NCBI RefSeq assembly: GCF_024171495.1
Contig: NZ_JALJZW010000001.1
Location: 310,001 to 374,000, forward strand
Direction of reading: 5' to 3'
DNA: 64,000 nucleotides
DNA from: Deinococcus sp. HSC-46F16
GTDB taxonomy: Bacteria; Deinococcota; Deinococci; Deinococcales; Deinococcaceae
Part shown: positions 59,325 to 64,000 of the stretch, piece after piece
Position numbering within the stretch: the first letter of the stretch is position 1
Layout: the number at the start of each line of letters is the position of its first letter
Notes under the pieces: model-generated
Database searches by the model: none
Seen by the model: only the letters and a program-made list of their open reading frames with translations
Told to the model about the DNA's origin: nothing
Made by a program: the position numbers and the translations under genes

Positions 59325-59636
59325 TTACAGCCCGAACACCCCGCGCTGCCCCGGCTGCACGAGGTCCACGTACTCGCGGTGCTCGCGGATATACGACGCC
59401 ACGAAAGGGCACATGGGCACGACCTCCCGGCCCTGGGCGCGGGCGTCGTCCAGGGCACCGCGCACCAGCCGCGAGCCCAGGCCCTTGCCCTCGTGGGCGG
59501 GGTCGATCTCGGTGTGGCTGAACATCAGGGCCTGACCCGCCGGGCGGTACTCGGCAAACCCCAGCACCTCGTCGCCCTCCCGCAGCTCGTAACGGTTCTC
59601 GGCCTCGTTGTTGACCACCTGCGGTTCGCTCGTCAT
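59325..59636 (-). CDS. GNAT-type N-acetyltransferase, small
   Basis: 103 residues. The YidJ/Gcn5-type pattern: LREGDEVLGFAEYR, HTEIDPAHEGKGLGSRLVRGAL (acetyl-CoA loop) and VVPMCPFVASYIREH. The acceptor is not known. Its start overlaps the stop of the frameshifted phosphatase gene. Confidence 0.85.
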   Translation of the reverse strand: MTSEPQVVNNEAENRYELREGDEVLGFAEYRPAGQALMFSHTEIDPAHEGKGLGSRLVRGALDDARAQGREVVPMCPFVASYIREHREYVDLVQPGQRGVFGL

Positions 59637-60191
59637 GCCCCAGGGTACAGCCCGGAAGCCCCTCGCAGGGGCGTCGCGGCCAGGATCACGGCCTGCCGCC
59701 ACACGTCCGCGCGGGTCAGCAGGCCGCCCGTCAGCACGCCCACGCTGCCCACGCCCCGCTTGATGCCCGATGTGCCCAGCAGCGCGTCCATCACCGGACC
59801 GAGTTCCTCGCCGCCCCGCACCCGCCGCGCGACCTCGGGGGGCAAGCGCAGGTCGGCGGTGCGGGACCACTCCATTTGGACCCCGCCCGAGTGCCGCCGG
59901 GCGACCGCCACCACCCCGAAAAGCCGGGCCTCGTCTGCCGTCAGCTCCACGGCCCCCCTCCAGCCCCACGCCCCAGCCGTCCGCGCCGGGGGAGAGGTGG
60001 GCCAGCGCCGCCCGCGCCCGGTTGACGGCGCCCTCACGGGTCTGCGCCTCGCCCAGCGGTTGTTCGGGCACGCCGCTGGGCACCGCGACCCCCTCTACCC
60101 CTGCGCCGGGCCACCACGCCGCGAAGACTTCCGCGACTGGGCGCAGCTTGGCGGGGTTGAGGGTGCCCACCCGGACCAGGGGTGCGGTCAC
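59633..60191 (-). pseudogene. DUF84/YjjX-type nucleoside triphosphatase, frameshifted
   Basis: The first part (VRVGTLNPAKLRPVAEVFAA, VPSGVPEQPLGEAQTREGAVNRAR) and the last part (RTADLRLPPEVARRV, GEELGPVMDALL, GVGSVGVLTGGLLTR) belong to one DUF84 enzyme that removes non-canonical purine triphosphates, but they are in different frames. The shift lies in a run of six C (59953-59958). The total length, 559 nt, is one base more than a multiple of 3, so a single extra C explains it. It may be a true mutation or a sequence error. Confidence 0.8.
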
Positions 60192-60601
60192 TCGCCCTCC
60201 GGCCACACGCCCAGCACGCGCCGCAGCAGCGCGACCTGGCCCCAGTGGTAGGCGCTGTGTGCGGCGAGGTCGGTCAGGATGTCCCGCGCCCGGTCGGAGG
60301 GCGAGTCGGCCAGGGCGCGGGCCTCGGTCAGCCCCAGCCGCAGCTCGACGAGCAGGGTGCGAAAGGCGGCCTCGTCCGCGACCCCCGGCCAGGCGTCGAG
60401 GTCGTCGGGCCAGTTCTCGGCTCGCCCCGCCGCGAGGTCGAGGCTGGCGCGGGCGGTCACCGCGAGATGCGCGAGGAGGCCAGCCAGGGTGTAGGGCACG
60501 CCGATCACCGAGCGGGAGGCGTCCTCCCAGCTCAGGTTCGCGAGCAGCCGTTCGGGGTCGGGGAAACTGGTGCCGCCCAGGGCACCTTGCAGCAGGTTCA
60601 T
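60188..60601 (-). CDS. DinB-like four-helix protein
   Basis: 137 residues, all helical. The metal-type His residues appear in GLLAHLAVTARAS (about residue 45) and AAHSAYHWGQVALLRR near the C-terminus, the DinB/YfiT pattern. Members are thiol transferases or DNA-damage-induced proteins; the role here is unknown. It overlaps the pseudogene start (GTGA). Confidence 0.78.
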   Translation of the reverse strand: MNLLQGALGGTSFPDPERLLANLSWEDASRSVIGVPYTLAGLLAHLAVTARASLDLAAGRAENWPDDLDAWPGVADEAAFRTLLVELRLGLTEARALADSPSDRARDILTDLAAHSAYHWGQVALLRRVLGVWPEGE

Positions 60602-60757
60602 GGGGGTCAGGGTACGGCAGGGCCAGGGCTGGCCCCAGCGGGCGCGACCGTCAAGGCCAGGTCAAGGCTGGGTTTTGCCCGTGTGAAGCGCTCCTCAGCG
60701 CCCGGGACAGGTCCGGCCCGCAGACTGGGGGCAGAGAAGAGACAGGAGCCCCCCGTG

Positions 60758-61228
60758 ATGAGCATGGCAGACCCCCTCCACCCCTTGGCGAGCGCCACCC
60801 CCATCGAGATTCTGCTCGTCGAGGACAGCGAGCCGGACATCATCCTGACCCAGGAGGCGTTCGCGGCGGCGGGGGTCGCCAACCGCCTGCACGTGGCCCG
60901 CGACGGCGTCGAGGCCCTCGACTTCCTGCGCCGCGCCCCCGGCTACGAGGACAGCCCGCGCCCCGACGTGATCCTGCTCGACATCAACATGCCGCGCAAG
61001 AACGGGCTGGAGGTGCTCGAAGACCTCAAGCTTGACCCCCTGCTCATGACCATCCCGGTGATCGTCCTGACCACCAGCCAGGCCGACGAGGACATCCTGC
61101 GCTCCTACCAGGCGCACGCAGCGAGTTACGTGGTCAAGCCCATTGACTTCGAGCACTTCTACCTGGCGATTCAGGCCCTGGGGCGGTACATGCTCAGCAT
61201 CGTGCGGGTGCCGCCCCATCCGGCGTGA
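60758..61228 (+). CDS. Rcp1-type response regulator
   Basis: 156 residues, a receiver domain only. Acidic pocket VEDSE, the phosphoacceptor Asp in ILLDINMP, and the Lys in YVVKPIDF. The pattern LTQEAF..NRLHVARDGVEALDFLRR and the long ILLDINMPRKNGLEVLEDLK are typical of Rcp1 partners of bacterial phytochromes. AGGAG lies 9 nt before the ATG at 60758. No kinase gene is seen nearby. Confidence 0.88.
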   Translation: MSMADPLHPLASATPIEILLVEDSEPDIILTQEAFAAAGVANRLHVARDGVEALDFLRRAPGYEDSPRPDVILLDINMPRKNGLEVLEDLKLDPLLMTIPVIVLTTSQADEDILRSYQAHAASYVVKPIDFEHFYLAIQALGRYMLSIVRVPPHPA

Positions 61229-61231
61229 GAG

Positions 61232-62140
<909 letters not shown>

Positions 62141-62153
62141 TCTGGCCTCCCCC

Positions 62154-63461
<1,308 letters not shown>

Positions 63462-63517
63462 GACGGGCAGCGTAACGCAGCCGGGAACCCTCTGACCTCG
63501 CGGCTTCCCTTCCGGCC

Positions 63518-63523
63518 TATCCT
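63518..63523 (+). promoter_or_regulatory. -10 box of the TPR-like gene (leaderless)
   Basis: TATCCT lies 5 nt before the ATG of the last gene. Confidence 0.4.
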
Positions 63524-63528
63524 GAGCC

Positions 63529-64000
63529 ATGTTGCCAGAGGTCTGGGCCGCCATCGACCGCGAGGACTGGGAAGAAGCGCGGAAGCGCCTGGAGGCCGAC
63601 CCCGACCTCCTCGCCTCCCGCGCGGGCCAGATGGCGCTGGGGTATGTCCTGGCGCATACGGGTGACCACGCCGGGGCGCGTGAGGTCTACGGGCGGCTGC
63701 GGCAGGCCCACGCGGGCGACCCCTGGGAGCACATCGCCGTGCACCAGCTCGGCATGGTGGAGCGGCTGGCGGGCGAGCACCGGGCGGCGCTGCGGCTGTT
63801 CGCCCAGGAACGGGCGCTCATCGGGGCGTTGCCGGGGGCGGAACGGCCCTTCAAGCGGGCGGTGAACGGGTACGAACTCGTGGTGAACCACCTCGCGCTG
63901 GGCGAAGCGGAGCAAGCCCGCGCCGCGCTGGAGGAAGCGCTGGCCGACGCCCACGCCGCCGACGACCCGATGACGCTGGGGTGCCTCCACCGGGCGCGGG
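63529..64000 (+). CDS. TPR-like helical repeat protein (partial, cut by the window end)
   Basis: 157 residues are seen from the ATG to the window end. Repeated helix pairs such as MALGYVLAHTGDHAGAREVYGRL and AVHQLGMVERLAGEHRAALRLF fit the 34-residue TPR pattern. No catalytic motif. Function unknown; the C-terminus lies outside the window. Confidence 0.7.
   Translation, partial: MLPEVWAAIDREDWEEARKRLEADPDLLASRAGQMALGYVLAHTGDHAGAREVYGRLRQAHAGDPWEHIAVHQLGMVERLAGEHRAALRLFAQERALIGALPGAERPFKRAVNGYELVVNHLALGEAEQARAALEEALADAHAADDPMTLGCLHRAR

Overview
The window looks like a Deinococcus chromosome segment. The evidence is very high GC, a CrtL-type lycopene cyclase, a CarH-type B12 photoreceptor next to carotenoid genes, an HspR-type heat-shock repressor, and many genes whose start codon lies 5-8 nt after a TANNNT -10 box, the leaderless arrangement known to be common in Deinococcus. 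The assignment rests on gene content and sequence style read by eye; no database search was run.

Layout. 1-4.7 kb: end of a membrane protein, the kynurenine pathway pair kynB-kynU, a LysE exporter, a thioesterase/pterin dehydratase pair, a possible 39-residue protein and a lipoprotein. 4.8-11.2 kb: mutS-mutL mismatch repair followed by a large SARP/AAA regulator. 11.3-14.8 kb: secreted proteins, including a relative of cholesterol-dependent cytolysins, and a flavin reductase-like protein. 14.9-19.6 kb: gltX, a WD40-like secreted protein, a stand-alone B12-binding subunit of a mutase type overlapping an MFS transporter, and a small membrane protein.

19.64-35.06 kb is a genomic island of about 15.3 kb integrated in a tRNA-Ser(GGA) gene. 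Its ends are 99-bp direct repeats made of the tRNA 3' half plus the tRNA terminator. It carries two tandem tyrosine recombinases (one intact, one with degraded catalytic residues), a type I restriction-modification system (hsdR, hsdS, hsdM) interrupted by genes for secreted proteins and an M15 peptidase, an HTH-nuclease-like protein, two small helical proteins, an SF2-type helicase, a DUF3467-like protein, and an 855-bp gene-free stretch packed with short perfect hairpins that may be a large structured RNA.

35.1-45.1 kb: a DUF402 protein overlapping purN, an M20 dipeptidase, a tandemly duplicated HspR in one operon with a metallophosphatase and a phosphoribosyltransferase, a second phosphoribosyltransferase, then carH with an epimerase-like gene divergent from a UbiA prenyltransferase and a carotenoid desaturase-like gene. 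45.1-53.8 kb: a subtilisin-like lipoprotein protease, a proline catabolism operon (gntR, proDH, an extra gene, rocA) preceded by mgtC, a zinc-finger protein, recO and an esterase-like lipoprotein. 53.9-64 kb: lycopene cyclase, the two-subunit serine dehydratase sdaAB-sdaAA, HAD and HIT proteins, an SDR, a GNAT protein beside a frameshifted DUF84 phosphatase, a DinB-like protein, an Rcp1-type response regulator, an ArgC-like protein lacking the catalytic cysteine, purB, and the start of a TPR-like protein.
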